A DNA stretch of 64,000 bases from Epiperipatus broadwayi (Eukaryota > Onychophora > Udeonychophora > Euonychophora > Peripatidae). Below, piece after piece: positions 61,497 to 64,000 of the stretch; positions within the stretch are counted from its first letter, which is position 1, and the number at the start of each line of letters is the position of its first letter. A program made the translations under genes and the position numbers. Where the stretch lies: contig JAQFVV010006312.1 of NCBI GenBank assembly GCA_028023455.1, forward strand, positions 804,001 through 868,000, in the 5' to 3' direction. Below the pieces are notes generated by a model that did no database searches, was not told the DNA's origin, and saw only the letters and a list, made by a program, of their open reading frames with translations.

Positions 61497-61504
61497 GAAT
61501 ACAG
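61497..61504. repeat. hAT target-site duplication, right
   Basis: GAATACAG, one mismatch to the left copy. Confidence 0.85.
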
Positions 61505-61599
61505 CAACTTCTCTCTTGATGGCTTATTTCTGTCAAAAATCTGCTAATAATTTTAACAAGGTAGAATTTAAACTTCTGTGTTTGGGGAAAAAGAAAAAG

Positions 61600-62440
61600 G
61601 ACTAAGAGATTTTGCCACATTATGCATAAACAAAACATGGACTATGATTTCAATGATTTCATAAATGAAGATCTGTGAGACTGTTTCATTTATATACCAC
61701 ATCTTCAAGTTCAAGCTATTAATGGTCATAAATACTCTTTTGATTTGGCAGTCTTTCAATGACTCTGTATGAGTATATAGTGAATCTGGTGATTCCATTA
61801 ACAAAAATGGATTCCAGTATTAAAATTGACATCAGAAAACTGGATGAAATAAATATCCAACTGACACTATTAAAATATTACTGAATAAATCAGCAAAAAC
61901 AAATGCAAATGTTTTCTATAGATGTAACAAGCCAAAATATGCTCACACAAAATGTCCACATTGATATATAGTGTGTAGATATTATAATCATGTCAATCAT
62001 TCAGAAATTGTTTGTTTAAAAATAAAAACAAATAACCCAGAAAAGAATAGAAGAATTCATCCTTAAAAAACATAAGGGTAAAGTAAAATGAAATAAAATC
62101 AATAATGTAAAAGGCAACATTCAGCCATCAAAGCACAAAAAATTAATGATACATCAATATCAATAAAATTGGATACTGGATTTGCTGTGTTTATTGTATC
62201 AAAAATATGTGAGCTATTATTAATAAAAAAAATCATTAGCTGCAACTTAGCAGTAGAGTGATTACTAGTTACCAAAATAAATGACCACTAATCTGGAACT
62301 AAACAAGAGTTAATATTATTATCCTAAATAAAATGTCATTTACCTCCTGTTATATTAGCTGGCAACCACAGCAATCTATTGGGCCATGACTAGTTCATTC
62401 ACTTAGGCTATCCAATGATTAAAATAAACCAGCTCACAAA
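61600..62440 (+). pseudogene. Ty3/Gypsy gag-protease remnant
   Basis: Frames are broken by many stops, but signatures occur in order. A capsid-like YDFNDFINEDL, stop, DCFIY lies at about 61640-61695. Paired zinc knuckles of nucleocapsid follow at about 61915-62015 (YRCNKPKYAHTKCPH, then VCRYYNHVNHSEIVC, with one Cys lost in each). The aspartic-protease active site ISIKLDTGFAVFIVS is at about 62155-62200, and VILAGNHSNLLGHD, stop, F at about 62345-62390 corresponds to the conserved NLLGRDW segment near the protease-RT junction. No RT follows. The order gag, knuckles, DTG, LLGRDW is that of Ty3/Gypsy elements. No function is expected. Confidence 0.75.
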
Positions 62441-62914
62441 TATAAGAAATTAAGGAGCTGCACAGAGGTGATTGATAGTAAAGTGTGTATATACCTTACA
62501 GAAAATATATTAGTCCTTAGGCCTAAGCAGCATGGTTATGAAAACAAAAATAAAATTAGTGAAAATACTAGAGTCCTTTGCTGCATATCAATAAATGATC
62601 GATGAATGGGTTCTAATAGCAATAATAAACCTAAAAGAGTTTGCATAGATTGGTTGTTCAAAATCAATTAAAACCAAATTATAAACAGCATGCAACAATA
62701 AAGTATACACCAGATCTGACAAAGAAACTAGAACTATGATAAAATCCATATCACATGAAGAATACAGATCAGATGAAAAAAATTTAGATCCCATCAAAAA
62801 TCAAGTCCAGATAAAGACACAGATCTTATGAAACCAGACCCAATAATAATGAAAATCAGACAACAAGATGAAATCAGATGACCCATACATTCACAAAATT
62901 ATTTGGTATGGGAA

Positions 62915-63346
62915 TTGGGGAATATTGTGAACTCATTCTTACATAAGAAGATTACCTTCAAATAATGGATTTGTTCTAGCTACAGTATTATAAAAATTAG
63001 ATTAAATTTTCAATAAAACTGATTAATCATAAACCCTGAATATAATAAGAAGTCAATGATGTAAACAGGCCAATTGGATAGCTAGGTCAGTAAATTCAAT
63101 ATTTTCCAGTAAGGATATAAATATTCCTATATAAGGATAAAACAATTTTTATATTTACAGACAGCATCAGACAACTGCTATACATTGAAAAGCAGTATAT
63201 ACTTAATCCACAATATTGTAGAATACAGGGAGCATATTCAGACCAGTAGCATGAAACTGCTAGATACAATCAGGGGCAAACACTTATAAATTAGAAGTGC
63301 CAGGATCCTAAGGGATGATCACAACATCCATTTCAAACATTAAACC
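62915..63346 (+). repeat. 3' LTR of the Ty3/Gypsy remnant
   Basis: Aligns with 59785-60185 (shared CAAATAATGGA, TTATTAAA/ATTATAAA-type blocks, GTTTACAG/ATTTACAG, CAAACATTAA). It ends near CAAACATTAAACCA. A purine-rich stretch precedes it (about 62740-62880). Confidence 0.65.
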
Positions 63347-64000
63347 ATACTGCTAAAAGCTATAAAAAGTTCAATAACTGGTTTGCTCATTATCATTACT
63401 TTGTGTTCACGCAATCTTGTTAAAATACATGAAGTGGACGTTTGCTCTGTTGTTTCCGGGGTGGGGTTGGAGAGCAAAAAGACAGGGAAGGGAAGGGGAA
63501 ACAAAGGGGGACGGAGGGAGCCAAGGGAAAACGGGAAAGGGGGGGGGGTTGTGTTTGCCCCCTCGTTGACTCTCGAAAGGTTTCGGGGAAGTTAATCTGC
63601 AAAAGGGGGGAGGATAATAATTTTATTTCAATCCCCTCAAATTCTGCATTGGGAAATAACAAATTTTTAAAGTTTTCCTTTATTAAGGGCCCCCTTGTTT
63701 AGTGTATCGTTGCCTTCGGGTCTGCAATAATTCTCAAATTCTTCTTAAATCTGGGTTTTAATATTCTGATGAAGACTATATAGAATTATTGTGTCTTGAA
63801 CTATTCGCAGTTGTGAAACGAATTATGGAAAATGAAGAATGGGGAAAGAGAGAAAGGTATATTGTATGTATATAGTTTCTTATGAAGAGAAAAAATTTCT
63901 CCCTGTTTTCGCAGGAAAAGTGGAATTTCATGGGGTGTTATATGTGTTGTGCGGGGCAAAGTATAGCGTTTTGTGATGTAGTTTAAATATATCCCATTAT
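63347..64000 (+). other. G-rich, less AT-biased stretch, possible gene edge
   Basis: About 63466-63545 is almost purely purine and G-rich on the plus strand, with runs of up to ten G. The rest has several CpGs and balanced composition, unlike the previous 60 kb. At about 63897-63915, TTTCTCCCTGTTTTCGCAG reads as a good 3' splice acceptor; the following 75 bp has a short open frame containing CYMCCAGQS. These could mark the promoter or first exons of a host gene to the right. No protein was identified. Confidence 0.3.

Larger units (their letters stand above)
59785..63346 (+). mobile_element. Decayed Ty3/Gypsy-type LTR retrotransposon with nested hAT MITE
   Basis: Two related ~400-bp direct repeats (59785-60185 and about 62915-63346) enclose decayed gag and protease sequence. 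Shared LTR blocks include CAAATAATGGA and the paired pieces around AGCTAGG(C/T)CAGT. No RT, RNase H or integrase could be read, so pol is largely deleted. An 821-bp hAT MITE lies inside. The gag-protease signatures match the Ty3/Gypsy group; the sublineage is not assigned. Confidence 0.7.

Noticed and set aside
63383-63702. Three overlapping frames in the G-rich tract
   Set aside because: Low-complexity Gly/Arg/Glu or Pro/Ser products of a purine tract; no domain.

Overview
The window looks like gene-poor nuclear DNA of an invertebrate animal. It is strongly AT-rich (by eye about three quarters or more A+T), with long (TA)n, (CT)n and (AAT)n tracts, no operon-like packing and no clear host gene. 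I cannot name the lineage. The eukaryotic call rests on the mobile elements: Penelope-like elements (PLEs) with a GIY-YIG endonuclease, a LINE 3' end, tRNA-derived SINEs with target-site duplications (TSDs), a Ty3/Gypsy remnant, an hAT MITE, a Tc1/mariner-like MITE family and several foldback repeats.

Layout. 0-8 kb: AT-rich DNA with a degenerate ~216-bp tandem repeat, a MITE-like hairpin, repeat family R, a SINE and repeat family F. 8-14.4 kb: three copies (one full length) of a ~1-kb non-coding family with terminal motif CTGGGTCT, a SINE with a 14-bp TSD, and a cluster of CACCTGTGAGTG motifs. 14.4-20.3 kb: nothing recognisable. 20.4-23.7 kb: a family F foldback abutting the best-preserved element, a PLE with a long RT frame, a GIY-YIG endonuclease in another frame and ~460-bp inverted terminal arms. 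23.7-32.5 kb: AT-rich, with one degenerate SINE and microsatellites. 32.5-33.4 kb: a foldback of family R. 35.3-37.5 kb: two adjacent PLE-derived inverted pairs. 39.9-42.7 kb: a SINE with a 15-bp TSD, a family R copy and a GC-richer foldback. 45.7-46.7 kb: a second near-complete CTGGGTCT element. 48.1-49.0 kb: a composite inverted/tandem repeat. 51.3-55.7 kb: a decayed PLE arm pair, a LINE C-terminal frame and a decayed PLE RT, the last two on the minus strand. 59.0-63.4 kb: a SINE and a decayed Ty3/Gypsy element with two LTRs, interrupted by an 821-bp hAT MITE. 63.4-64.0 kb: a G-rich, less AT-biased stretch that could be the edge of a host gene.

The PLE material is the main theme. Four head-to-head arm pairs and a separate RT fragment come from at least two, probably three, PLE lineages. 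The arms of the best copy contain a hammerhead-ribozyme-like order of motifs with two core substitutions. No pathway or host system is encoded here: the window records repeated insertion, nesting and foldback rearrangement. All boundaries were read by eye; none was aligned by software.
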